From Phaeosaccion multiseriatum (Eukaryota; Ochrophyta, other classes): a stretch of DNA of 64,000 nt. Positions within the stretch are counted from its first letter, which is position 1. Each line of letters starts with the position of its first letter. Position numbers and translations under genes: made by a program. This document shows positions 1 through 11,447 of this stretch, piece by piece. Below the pieces are notes generated by a model, which worked only from the letters and a program-made list of their open reading frames with translations, was not told the origin of the DNA and ran no database searches. The stretch spans positions 5,828,001 to 5,892,000 of the forward strand of contig OZ218950.1 in assembly GCA_965112735.1 (NCBI GenBank). The letters are read 5' to 3'.

Positions 1-1981
1 CCCCCAGGAACACCGCCAGCTTCCACCAGAAGAGCAGCGTGATGACGTATGGTGGGGTGATGCGGAAGATGCGGTGTATGTAGAACAGGGGCAGCCACTC
101 CGCCCAGCGGGTCATGCGCCGGTACCCTGTCGAGCGGGAGAGCTTACCCGCCTCCCCCCCCCCACCCTCCGCGCTCAGCAGCCCCTGTCCCTGCCCTAGC
201 GGCCCCTGTCCCGACAGCCGTCCTCCTCCTAACCCTCCTCCTCCTCCTCCTCCTCCTCCTACCCCACCTCCTCCTCCTCCCGCCTCCCCCCCATCGAAAC
301 GCCGCATGAGTACGTACACCACGAGGAAGCCCGACACATAGAAGAAGGTGTCCACGGCGAACCTTGCCGAGAAGAAGAGTTGCCCTACGTACTGCGCCAC
401 GAGGCCATTGGGAGGGAACACCGCCTCCGGATCCGTGTAACCGATGGAAGCCTGTACAGCCAAAATGTGCCCCAACACCACCCAGAGCATGCTGATCACA
501 CGCATGCCGTCAAATACACGCAGCTCGCTCCTCGCGCCCACGCGGAACAGTCTCCGAAGGTTCCTGGGCACGGAGAAGGCGGCGAGGAGCTGAGGGACGT
601 GGTCTACTTGGTCCTCCAACAGAATGAGGGGAGGGGTGCCGTCGCCAGCCTCGCGCTGGGCTGCGTCGAGGATGGAGTCATACCCTCCTCCATTCGGGCC
701 AAGGCGGTCCGAGTTGAGCTGCTTTTTGGCGATGAACTCCGGGTAATCAGGCCCCTTGATGAGGTCCATGACAGTGGCCCACACCACAAAAAGCGCGAGC
801 AGCGACAGGAACAAGATGAAGCACCAGGCGTCCACTCCAACCTTCAAGCGCTTATAGGAGCCGCACGTGAAGCCTTTCCCCCTCTGCACCACAACTTCCA
901 TCATCTGCTGGAGTTTGGACACATACGAAATGGCCGACACGGTGGACGAGTTGGCGTGTAGTGCCATCTTCTCCTCCTTGTCCGCCAGCCACGCCGAAGT
1001 GAAGTTGGCCCACTGCATGTCGTCGGGCCCGCACGACCGCGGCACACACACGGCACCCATCGGGGGCTGCCCTTGCATGGTCGCCAGATCCAAGCTCCCT
1101 ATGTTATGGTAGTGGTAAAGTGAGGGGATTAGGTACGGAGGGACGTGAAGCACTGAAGAAAGAGGGAGACAGTCTCTCCGCGATGTGGCATGGGTCAGTC
1201 ATGCCACCCATATGTGTTACGTTACGCACCTGCCAAGCATAAATGCGTCGAGAAGTTGGTCAACAGGGACACCTTCGAGCACTCGCTGTTCCAAGACGAG
1301 ACACACAGATACATGGGAGGGAGGGAAGGCAAAGGGTCAGTCGAGGATTCACAACAAAAGGAGAGAGAAGTCGTGGAAGCCAATGCTCTCTCTTCCTCCC
1401 TCTCTCTCTGTGTATACATATCTCTCTCTGTATGTGTACATATCTCTCCCCCTCTTCCCTCTCACCCGTAGTCTCCTATCTGACCAGGATAGCCGGTGGT
1501 CGGCGCAAGCTCTGCAAAGGCATCGAGGTTGAATGAGCTGGTGGCGTCATTGGCAATGGCCAATGCGCTGTGCTGGGCCTGACGACAAGTGTGCAGAGAG
1601 GGAGGAACAGAGAGGAGGGGTGGGAGAGTGGACTGTAAGTATCATGCGTGGGTTGTAAATGGTACCGCAGCTGTGCCCAGGCCACAGCACAGCAACACCA
1701 CCCCGCCCCGCCCCTTTCGAGTCCTCTGTGGCAAGAGAGAGCCCACAGCTCAGCTTCACAACCCCCCCCCCCCCCTCTCTTTCGAGGCATTATCTCTGAA
1801 GAGTCGAGCCTCCCCTACCCCCTACCTCGCCTTTGATCCCACTCACCGGTGATAGTAGCCCATCGATGGCCTCCCAGCAGCTAACCTTGGAGTAGTCAGC
1901 GGGGTCAGGGTCTTTGGCCGCAGAGCGCACGGCCAGGAGCGAAAGAAGCAGCTGCGGCAGCACCCGAATTCGTCCCCCCAT
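1..1981 (-). CDS. NRF-6-type membrane acyltransferase (nose resistant to fluoxetine family), 5' part
   Basis: Minus-strand exons are 1847-1981, 1466-1578, 1230-1285 and 1-1098; the last runs off the window. Phases join cleanly. The start ATG at 1981 opens a signal peptide (MGGRIRVLPQLLLSLLAVRS). A cysteine-rich luminal region follows, with GDYGECSKVSLL and MGAVCVPRSCGPDD, the layout of the NRF N-terminal domain. After a first membrane helix (WCFILFLSLLALFVVWATVM) comes RVFDGMRVISMLWVVLGH, the acyltransferase-3 signature with its conserved histidine. Further helices follow, ending in ITPPYVITLLFWWKLAVF. A Gly/Pro tract from a CTC triplet array at 226-290 is inserted in a loop. Family members are multi-pass membrane O-acyltransferases, often linked to lipid or drug handling; the substrate here is unknown. 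Family call is firm; the C-terminal half is not visible. Confidence 0.85.
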
Positions 1982-2339
1982 CGCCTCTCCCTCTAGTACA
2001 CCTCTACTGTGTATAAAGGGCGACTGTGTCGCCGTGGAAAAGGAAAAGCGAAAGGATTTCACGTGTTGTCAGCGCGTCGCCATCTGTTGGCCTCTCTCCG
2101 TGCCCCGCGGCTTGCGCGCACTGCCCGCTTCACCAGGCTCCACACACTGTGCTGTGGGCGGACGACTTGCAAGGAAACCGGGGACCTCTTCCTCCTCCTC
2201 TGGTTCTCATCTGCGCGTTTTGGGCTGGGCTTACAATCTAGCCAGCCTTGTGTGGAAACGAGTTTTTGTGAGCTTTTGCTGTAACGGGCCAGAGAACCGG
2301 AAGGCGCTGCGCCGAAGAGGAGGAGGAGGGGGGTGCGAC
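1982..2339. promoter_or_regulatory. Divergent intergenic promoter region
   Basis: This 358-bp gap separates the start codons of the acyltransferase (minus) and the TPR gene (plus), so it must hold both 5' UTRs and promoters. I see no TATA box or other recognisable core element. Long open frames cross it on both strands but carry no family signature and are treated as chance. Confidence 0.5.
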
Positions 2340-4137
2340 ATGGGAGGGGCTGGGTTCCAAGATCTCCTGCAGGAGGTGAGTAGAGGTGCGAGGTCCAAGC
2401 TTTTTTTGGGCCGAAGTCCTCTGAGCTTTGCCACTTCCTTCGTTGCTTTCTTCCCTCTCTTCTCTGGGTCACAGGCTATCAAAATCCGCAGCAGCACAGA
2501 TGCGAAGCTCCGCACAGACTTCAATGCTCGGCCCAAGTTCTGGCAAGCCTCCATGTTTGCTCAGCCCCTCGTCGTGGAGGCACGCCAGCTTCCCCTGCAG
2601 CAAAGGCTGGAAGCGGCCACCCAGCTAAGAGAAGCAGGCAACACGCTGTTCCGGGAAGGGCGGATAGAGGAAGCGACAATGAAGTACGAGCAGTCACTGT
2701 CTGTGTTCACATACTTGCACAACCGCAACCCCGAGTGGAGGAAGAGCGGCATCAAGGATGAGGATATACACGTGGTGGACTTTTGCGCCAGTTGCCAAGA
2801 GTTTCGCCAGCAGCCTCCCTCAAAGGCAGGAGGCGCGGATGACAGAGAAGGAGGACAAGCAGTAGAAGGAGGGGAAGCTAGTGGGGGCGTTTGCAAAGGC
2901 GAGGAACAGGAAGAAGAACAACCACAGCAACAACAAGAAGGACAGTCATTGGCAGTGCAGCACGCGGCGGTGAGGCGCCATACCCTCTCGTGCTACCTCA
3001 ACATTGCACTGGCCTACCACAAGCAGCGCGACTTCGGCACCGCCATCGCTGCGTGCACAGAGGCGTTGAAAATGGACGGGGGCAACGCGAAGGCGCTCTA
3101 TCGTCGGGCACTGAGCCGTATGACGCCCAAATCTGCGGGCGGGCTGGAGCTGGACATGGCCATTGACGATCTTACTAGGGCATCCTCCTTAGCTGCAGCA
3201 GCAGCAACAGCGGCAGCGGCAGGAGGAGGAGGGAGTAAGGGTTGCTCGGACGGCACTCCGGCGGGGGTATCCTCCACCTGCGACGAAGCGACACGCTTGG
3301 CGGTGAACAAGCTCTTGAGAGAGTATATGGATCAGAAAAAGGCACAGCTCAAGAGGGACAAGCAGACTTTCGCAGGCATGTTCGAGAGAGGGGGAAGCAT
3401 TGTACAGGAGGACGAAGAGGACGACGTGAGGAAAGGCTGGCAGGGGAAGGGGAAGGGGAAGGGGGCGGGGAAAGGGGGGAGAGAAGAGGAGGGCCCAAGC
3501 AGGGCGGCGGGAGATGAGGCATCGAGGGCGGATTATCTGAACTACGCCAAGGAGCTCGAGGAGCGCGCAGTCAAGTGCGAGAAGGACGGGCTCGATGAGG
3601 AGGGGGAGGCCTTTAGAGAGAGGGCGAGCAACATACGTGCGGCCCTGCAGAGTGCGGCTCCTTCGGACTGTGACTCATACGCGCCGAGGAGTGGCTCCTC
3701 ACATGGCGGCAGCAGTAGCATTAGTAGTAGTGGTGGTAGAAGAAGCGTCCAGGGAGGCGGGAGCAAGCAACGGCAGCAGAAGATGACCGCGGAGGAGTGG
3801 AGCAATCCCTCTCCAGAGATGGTCGCTGATGCCTTGAAGGAGGGCATTGACCTCACCAACAGGGACGTTCAGGAGATGATGGCTCAGATGCAGCGAGATG
3901 CGGACGCAGGCTTGCTCGACGAGCAGGACCTCTTGAGGCAGGGGGTTGGGCAGGGGGAGGGGTTGACATCGGGAGGGGGTGAGGAAGCGGTGGCGGGGGA
4001 GGGGGCGTGCGGCAGGCCTGCGGCTGGGGGTGGAGGAGGCCCCCCGAAACTACGCAGACAGGTCAGTCAAAGGCACCTCGCACGCACGCACACACACACA
4101 CACACACGCACACACACACACTCACACACGCACACAC

Positions 4138-4233
<96 letters not shown>

Positions 4234-4907
4234 TGACAAATGGGGTGCTTGGGGTTTGGGCTTTGGAAGGGCTCGGCAGGCTACATCGGGACGGCTGGGT
4301 GCAGGCGATGCTATGGCTGGTCCTCCTGCCCTGACAGACTCCTCTGACCCCCCTTCTCCCCTTTGCCCCGTCGCTGGTCATCCTTGGTCCTTCGTCCTTC
4401 ACACCTTTGTGCTTCACACAGGTGGTGGAGGGAGCTCTTCGAAGTATGCCCCGAGCGGAGCTGGAGACTGTGCTCACCGACATGGGCCTACCCTTCCAGC
4501 CCCACTCCAAGTCGGCGGACATGCAGGATCAGGTCATGGCTGCCCTCGATAGCTCGCAAGGGCACTGGAAGGAAGACGCGGAGGAGGAAGAGGAGGAGGA
4601 GGAGCACAACATTAGGGGGAAGAGGAAGGGAGCGAGGTGGGAGTCGCCGCAGCAGCCGCAGAATTGGAAAGTGGCCGTTGTGGTGGTGATTGCCACACTT
4701 GGGTACCGACTGTACAGCACGGGCCTGGGCGCGTGGGCCTTGAGGGAGCTGGGGTTAGGAGCGGGGCTCGGAATCGGGCGGGGGGGATATGAAGAAGGGT
4801 GGGGAGGAGGGGGGGAGGGGGATGGTGTGCTGCCGTATCATGCCGGTGCGGCTTCGTCGTTTGGCTCAGCCGAAGGAGCAGCAGGAGAAGAGTTTCCACT
4901 GGATTAA
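2340..4907 (+). CDS. TPR co-chaperone-like protein with C-terminal membrane anchor
   Basis: Exons 2340-2375, 2475-4061 and 4422-4907 give 702 residues with phase 0 at both joins. Residues ~55-95 (LREAGNTLFREGRIEEATMK) and a later pair (LNIALAYHKQRDFGTAIAAC, then NAKALYRRALSRM) are TPR repeats of the FKBP/AIP/STI1 type, interrupted by an acidic Gln/Glu-rich insert. The middle is charged and low in complexity (Ala and Gly runs). Near the C-terminus lies a conserved-looking helix (ADALKEGIDLTNRDVQEMMA), then a small alpha-helical segment. A hydrophobic stretch (WKVAVVVVIATLGYRLY) about 60 residues from the end resembles the anchors of organelle-surface TPR receptors. Role by analogy: docking of Hsp70/Hsp90 clients at a membrane; the organelle is not indicated. 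The second intron is mostly a (CA)n array. Confidence 0.75.
4081..4229. repeat. (CA)n microsatellite in intron 2 of the TPR gene
   Basis: Nearly pure CA dinucleotides with rare CG and CT interruptions, about 150 bp, starting about 20 bp after the donor GTCAGT. It explains the spurious His-Thr and Cys-Val open frames on the two strands. Confidence 0.95.
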
Positions 4908-5332
4908 CCGCCTCAAGATTTATATTCAAGGCCCCACACACTTTAAACGTAGCTTGCTCCTGTTGGCTTTTTACCTAGCGCTTTTGGGTAGTTGGATGCC
5001 CAAAGCGAGCACCGATCCCCCCCCACACCCCAACCAGAGGTGTTCGTCTCTCCCTGAACAGCAAAACGGTGCCTCCTCGCCCCCCCTGCTCCTTCCTTCA
5101 TTTCCTTCTGATCCAGGCGTGGCCAGGAACCTTTCTTGTCAAGCATGCTGGCCATGGTTCCCAGGACAATACTCGAGATAGCCTAAGGCTTGAGCAAGGT
5201 CACCACATCGTGGGGCTTCAAGTTACACACCATGTGTTTACGCTTCTCCACCCTTGTCTTGAGGATTGTCATCGGGCCATCGCCTTTGCGCTGCCCTTTT
5301 TATTACTCGCCTTCACTGCTACTAGCCTCTCC

Positions 5333-6045
5333 CTATTCGCTACCGCTGCCCTCTCCCTCGTTATAATCACTACCACTGTCCTCTTCCTCGTCTTCAGTGC
5401 TTCCCCCTCCATCACCAACGCTACTTTCATCTTCCTCTTCATCACTGCCTCCTTCTCCACCAGTGCCCTCGTATTCCCCTTCCTCAGTCTCAGTGCCGTA
5501 TTCCGAGTCCTCCTCACCCAGAAAGAAAGGGAAGTGTTGATCCTGTTCCTCCCCTTCGTGTTCACTCTCCTTCGTTGAGGTGTCCGCCGGTGGCCCACCC
5601 TCGTTGTCCTGCTTTTTGTCACAGAAGGCGCAGCCTGGGACGATCTCCTTCGGCGTAAAGATGTCGTAGTCTTCGTCCTCTCTTCCCTTCCATTCCCGCT
5701 TGGCCACACCCTGAAGGAAGGACTTTGGGTTATAAACAGAGAAAGGACACTGACACTGCCTTCGGAAGCATGAGCGTTTGTTCACAAACTCCGTACCTTC
5801 ACGACGGCCAGGTAGAGAAGGAGGCCAACTCCGACAAGGGCCACAAAAGCTCCGAAGAGGAGGCATGAAGTGGGGGCTGCTGCCTTTGGAAGAAGCTCCT
5901 GCTCTGGAATATGATTGAGCTTTCCTCGTGCTGTGCCCCCCCTGTCAAGCAGGATGACATCCCTTACTCGCTGGATCCGATTCGCCACACCAATCAGGTC
6001 CATCCCCCCCCCCTCCCTGTTATCAGGGGTGTCCATTGGTGTCAT
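5333..6045 (-). CDS. Small single-pass membrane protein with acidic tail
   Basis: Two exons, 5797-6045 and 5333-5710, join in phase 0 to give 208 residues. The N-terminal third is hydrophilic. One membrane helix follows (CLLFGAFVALVGVGLLLYLA, residues ~61-80). A short segment with TPKEIVPGCAFCDKK contains a CxxC pair. The last ~90 residues are almost all Glu, Asp, Gly and Ser. I do not recognise the family. The organisation suggests a membrane-anchored adaptor with a disordered acidic tail. Its 3' end faces the TPR gene across about 425 bp of presumed 3' UTR (4908-5332) with no coding signal. Confidence 0.6.
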
Positions 6046-6203
6046 GGTAGCAAGGGAGAGACAAAGACGAGACAGAGAAAGCTCCCAAACAGGGTAAAAA
6101 AAAAAAAAAATGCTTCCGATTAGGGAGTACTGTAGTCAATGAAAAAACACCTTGAAAGGGTTCGGCCGTTGGAAAGTGACCGCGCTGCCTCTCCAAGCAA
6201 AAG

Positions 6204-7202
6204 CTACGTGAGCCTCGGCACTACCCCACCCCTGCCTCCGCCCTGCTGCCCCCTCTGAGGGGAGCCCAGTACAGAACTGGAAGCCTCTAGCGGCCGCAAA
6301 CTCTCCGCGAACTCAATCTGCCCGGGAGAGGTGGCGTCAGCCACGAGATCCCCGCCCACCGATCTCACGTACTGATAGCGAATTGTCGCCGATCCCGGCG
6401 AGGGAGGGGGACCCCGTCTCGCCTGCCCTTCTTCCTCCCCTCCTCCCACGGCCGCCTGCCCCCCCTCCTCCTCTGCTTCTGCTTCTTCTCCCTCCCCCAC
6501 CCGCTCGCTGCTGCTTCCTCTACTGTCCTGCTCTTCCATGGAGGCCTTCAGAGCCCCCCACGTGTCGGCTAAGGAGGTGCCACCCCCCCGCACTCGCGCA
6601 CGCGCACCCTCAATAGCACCCTCGCCCCCTTGCTCTTGCTCGACGGGCATGTCCGGAAGCTGAAGCTCACCAGGGGCAGGAGCAGCGCCGCTGTTCAGGT
6701 CCCTGCCTTCGTCGTCCAGAGCTGAGAGCCACTCACCCCGCACCCCCTCTCCCTCCTCTTCCTCCTCTTCCTCCTCCTCCTCCTTCTGCTGCTGCTGCCG
6801 CTCGGAGATGAGTCTGAGAGCCGCCCCCATACCCTGTGTGGTCATTCGCCCTGGGCTGGAGGGCCTGGAGCCTGTCAGACCAACGGGAGGTCCAAAGGCG
6901 AAGGCAGCTGCTCCATCTCTGGCAGTGGAGAGAGACAAAGGACAAACGGGCGGAGCGACAGCGCTTTGTAGCAAGAGAAAAGGGAACAACCTAACCTACA
7001 GCAGGCGGGGCTGGACGAGTTTTGCTCTTCCATCGCACCACTCTGACTCGATAACCTCTGACCCCAAAAAAGGGAAAGCATCCAGGGGAAGGGGCGACAA
7101 GCAAGCAAGCAGGCCAGCAGGCAAGCAAGCAAGCAAGCAAGCAAGCAGGCAAGCAAGCAAGCAAGGCAGGCAAGCAAGCAGGCAAGCAAGCAAGCAAGCA
7201 AG

Positions 7203-7234
<32 letters not shown>

Positions 7235-7239
7235 GGCAG

Positions 7240-7292
<53 letters not shown>

Positions 7293-7493
7293 GCAAGCCA
7301 GCGGCACCAGTGGGTGGATGGATGAAAGGAAGTCAGCCTGTGGCCTCTCACCTCACTGCTTGGACCGCGGCAGCCTCCCTCCTCCCTTGCTTAATCTCGT
7401 GCAGCTCCCTCTGCGCTCTTCTCAGGTGCATGCTCAACTTCTTCATCTCGCCTTCGTGCACCTGTGGGTGCGTGTGTGTGTGCGTGTGTGTGT

Positions 7494-7528
<35 letters not shown>

Positions 7529-10500
7529 TGTGTGTGTGTGCGTGTGTGTGCGTGTGTGCATGTGTGTATATACGTATGAGCGCGGGTGTATGTGTTATGT
7601 ATGTGAGAGAGAGAGAGTGTGTGTGTGCGTTACATTAACATCCGAAGTAAGTGTCTTCTCCACTGTTGTGGAATGTACCCACCTGCTTTAGCTGGCGCAC
7701 CTCCCGCGCCGCCCTCATGGCAAGTATCTCGTTAGCCTCCTCCCTGTCCCTCTGCGCATCCAGCTTGGTCTGGGCCGCTGCCTGCTCTGCTCTCAGGGCT
7801 CTCTTCTCCACCTTTTCCACCTTCGCGGCCAGTCTAAATTCAAATTCCATCGATGAAATTACGCCGTGGTGTTGTTGGTTACGAATGTATAAGATGCATT
7901 TGTGTTTGAGCAGCATGAAATTCATTCGAACGCGAGGAGAGGGGGTGGGTCAGTCGGTTGAGACAAAGCGAGTGAGCATCCCTCCCGCCCCTCCCCCAGC
8001 CGCTCCCCCGACTCACTCTCTGGCGAATCTGTTCTCCCTCTTGGCCTTCTCGTCCTCCTGCCTCTTCATCTCCGCGGCGTGGTGACTGGTCAAGGCCGAT
8101 ACTTGGGTACGGAACTCTGTGAGAGCAGCGCTGTGTGAGCGTTTCAACCGTTCCATCTTCACAGTTTCAGAGCACAGAGGAAGGATTGATCCGGCAAGCA
8201 AGGCAAGCAAGGCGAGCGAGGCAACGCGAGGGTGACGCGAGGGCACAGTCACAGTCAAAACAGCCAAAGACAGAGATGAAGAGCAGGTTATCTGTTAGTA
8301 GCGTAGAGTAGCAGCAGTTGGTGATACGGCAACAGCACCGGGGAGAGACGTGTAGGGGTGGGCAGGTTTGCTGACTTGCCTCGATGCTGACATTCTCCTT
8401 GGTGTGCTTGAGGGCCTGTCGCTTGGCAGCCTCCGCGTCTCGAGCCCTCTTTTCGGCGGCGTCTGCCTTCTCTCGCCACACGCGCACCTGCAGCAGCAGC
8501 AGCAGCAGCAGCCGTGGAGGGGCAGATGGAGGAGCAGCGGAAGGGGTAGAGGAGCGGGCCCAACAGCAGACAACTGTTACAAGCATGATTTACAAGTCTA
8601 GAAGCATCATCACACTCCTCGCCCCCCCCCCCCCCCTCTCCTCTCTCCCTCTCTCCATCCTTCTTTACCTCTCCTTGACTGACTTCCCACCTACCCACCC
8701 ACCCACCCACCCACCTACCTGGCTCTCTGCAGCGCCCTGCACCTGCTGCATCCTCGTCTGCAGCTCGGCCGTCATGGACTCACGTTCCGTATGCACCTGC
8801 AAGGGGTGGCCCATTATGATAGTTACAAGACGCAAGAGACAGAGCGGGCCCACAGTGACAGGAGAGAGAGAGAGAGAGGGAGGGAGGGAGGGAGAGAAAG
8901 TGCGTGATGGACTCACATCGCACACTAGCATCGCATCACATCGCATGGCATGGCAGCCACCGCCATTCCTCCCTCCCTCCCTCCCTCCCTCCGTCCCTCC
9001 CTCCCTCCCTCCCTCCCTCACCTTGTCCTTGATCCTCTCTACGGCGGTGGCCAGCGTGGTCCTCTCCTTCTCAGCGGCACCCTCCATTGCCTCCCTCTGC
9101 TCACTCAGGCGCCTCTTCATCTCCTCACTGCTCCTCTCCGTCACCTCTCGCACTCCTTGCGCGGCCTTGTCGCTCTGCTCATGCAGCTCTCTCGCGTGGG
9201 CCTCCTCCCGTTCCTCCGCCTGATCCTTTAACAACCCCACCTCCTTCGCCCGCTCCTCCCTCTCCCTCTCGTGCTGCTGCCTCTCCTCGTGCAGAAGAGC
9301 CTCGAGTCGTTCCTCGGTAGCCTTCGACCTCGCCTGGAGCCTGCTCGTCTCCCCCCTTAGCGCCTTCCTAGCCTGCTGCTGATGCGTCACCTCCATACTC
9401 TTCATGAGATCCTTGAAGTGTTTGCACAACTGGTCTTCTCTCCTCTGACTGCCTGCGAGGAGCCCCAGACACATGCTCAGCGCCTGTAGCACCAACACAC
9501 GCACCTCCTCACAAGAGCCGGAAACACCCCCCCGACTAACTAGTGCCGTGACAGCAGCCCGTTCCCTACGCGCCGCCTCTTTCTCTTTCTCTTGCGCCGT
9601 CTCCACAAAGCTCCTGAGCTCCCCCACGATGTCCCACCCGCAACTCGCAGGCTGCAGTGCGAGCTCCACAGACGCCGAAAGAGACGCCTCCTCCTCCTCC
9701 TCCTCCTCCTCCTCCTCCTCCTCCTTCTCCTCCTCCTCCTCCTCCCTCCTCCACTCTTCTTCACCCTCCCTCCCATCAGCCTCGTTGTCTTCGTCGTCCC
9801 TGCTACTCCCCTGCCCCCCCAACAAACTCCGTCTGAGGTATCCCAACCTCTCGTCCCTCCCCACCCCCCAATTTGCCGCTCCCTGCACACGCGTCTCAGA
9901 GGTGGTCCCCTCCGTTCTCCTCCTTCTTCTACGTCTGTCCTCGCCCCTGCTACAACCATGACTACTCCTGCCCCTGCTCCGCCACATGTTGTTCCCGAGA
10001 CCAATTCTCTCGTTCAGGTCCACCTCCGTCCCGTCCGTCGGGCAGAGCGGCTCGAGATAGGTCCTGACACCCTGTAGGAGTGAGTGCAGGCCCTGCAACT
10101 CACGCTCTTGGCGCCGGACGCGATCCCGCAACGCGGCGCTTTTGGTGTCTGGAATCGGCATCATCCTCGAGGCCCGCTGCTGAGCCTCGTTTCCCCCCTT
10201 CTCTTCCTCTTCTTCTTCTACTTCTTCTCCTTCCCTTTCGTGCTGCTGCTGCTGCTCCTGCGTCTGTTGCTCTTGTTGTTGTTGTTGTTGTTGCCCGGTC
10301 TTTCCACGGTGGTGTAAGCTCTCATTCCCGTGCAAACGCCAGTCTCCCGGCGATGGGGAACGAGCAGCACCCGCCACATGAACACTGTTGCGAAGGAGAC
10401 TGCTGCTGCGCCGCTCGCCGCTCTGAAAGCTTCGACGAAGCTGGTGCAGACCGCCGCTGGGTGCTGGACGGGGTCGTGACGGCGGCGAAAAGGAGCGCGA

Positions 10501-11292
10501 GAAGCGCGAAGAAGAGGGAATTCGTCTCGCATCCACTTCTCCTGCCCGCTCTCGAGTTACGTCCACCTCCTTCTCTGGTGCCCGCTGCCTGCCGCGGAGG
10601 ACCCTTCCTCGATTAGCTTCACCTTCCTTCTCCAAGACCCAATCCCGTTCCCTCTCTCTTGCTCTCTCCTTCTCTCCCACCTCTCGCACGGCCTCCCTCT
10701 CCCTCAGGTCCACCCACGCTCTCTCGGCCTCCCTGGCTCTCTCTTCCTCTTCCCTCTCTTGCTCGTGCCTCCTCGCCGCCTCCCGCTGCATGTCCTCGTC
10801 CAGTGTCCACTGCATCTCCCTCTCTCTAACACGCTCTCTCTCCCTCTCCACCATCCGTTGAGCTCCCCCAGACTCCCGTATGGCAGCCATGGCGGAGTAC
10901 GCGGTAGTAGGACCCTCGGGGTCAGATGGTGGATGTAGATGCTTAAGCTTCCTTGCCCTCTCGAGCCAGAACTGCTCATCCTCCTCGTACAACTCCTGCG
11001 AGTGCCGTTCAGGATTATCGGGGTTAGCCGCCGCAGCAGCACTAGCAGTGGAAGGAGTGGCCAAAGCAGCAGTGTAGTCCTCTCCAGCGACAGGAAGGTT
11101 CTCTCTGTCTCTCTCAGAGCTGTTGCCTGGTCGAAAAGCCATCCCTCCTGAGCTGCTCTTCCAACAAGTCCTGTTCCCCGTGCTGAATGAGTCATACCCA
11201 CCGCCTTGTGACGTGTCGCCTCGAGTAGTCAAGAACGAGTCCCAGTCTGGAAGGCCGAGCGCGTGCTGAGAGAGCGTCTCGAAGGAGGACAT
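6204..11292 (-). CDS. Large coiled-coil protein (1190 residues)
   Basis: Seven exons: 9022-11292, 8719-8796, 8380-8487, 8017-8156, 7683-7833, 7352-7461 and 6204-6918. Phases fit at all six joins. The N-terminus (MSSFETLSQHALGLPDWDSF) is followed by disordered charged sequence with a poly-Gln and a poly-Glu stretch. From about residue 600 onward the chain is an almost continuous coiled coil (KRARDAEAAKRQALKHTKEN), running through the five short middle exons. The C-terminal exon is acidic and ends with a short ordered patch (SATIRYQYVRSVGGDLVADA). It resembles centrosomal or basal-body coiled-coil proteins in style only; I do not assign a family. Intron 3 uses a GC donor at 8379. All introns carry microsatellites. 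Confidence 0.7.
7100..7295. repeat. (CAAG)n tetranucleotide array in an intron
   Basis: About 195 bp of CAAG units with CAGG variants inside the last intron of the coiled-coil gene. It explains the Leu-Ala-Cys open frames on the minus strand. Confidence 0.95.
7466..7570. repeat. (TG)n microsatellite abutting a 3' splice site
   Basis: TG dinucleotides with CG interruptions lie directly upstream (minus sense) of the acceptor for the exon starting at 7461. Confidence 0.9.
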
Positions 11293-11447
11293 AGCCTAAG
11301 CCTTGTTAGGTGATTATGAGATCCCGTTACTGTTTTTTTGCCTCTCGTGTTGGTTGTGTGTGCTGTGATTTTTGCCCCCCTGGAGTTTGGTGGATCGCCT
11401 TGGCCGCTCAGGGAGAAGAGGGCGATAGATCGATCCCTGGGGAAGAC
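11293..11447. promoter_or_regulatory. Compact divergent promoter (155 bp)
   Basis: Only 155 bp lie between the start codons of the coiled-coil gene (minus) and the AKAP17A-like gene (plus), so transcription must start within this space on both strands. No core motif is obvious. Confidence 0.45.

Noticed and set aside
1914-4334. One continuous 806-codon plus-strand frame
   Set aside because: It reads through a GTGAGT-CAG intron (2376-2474) and into the (CA)n intron. The phase-0 exon model with the ATG at 2340 preserves only the conserved parts.
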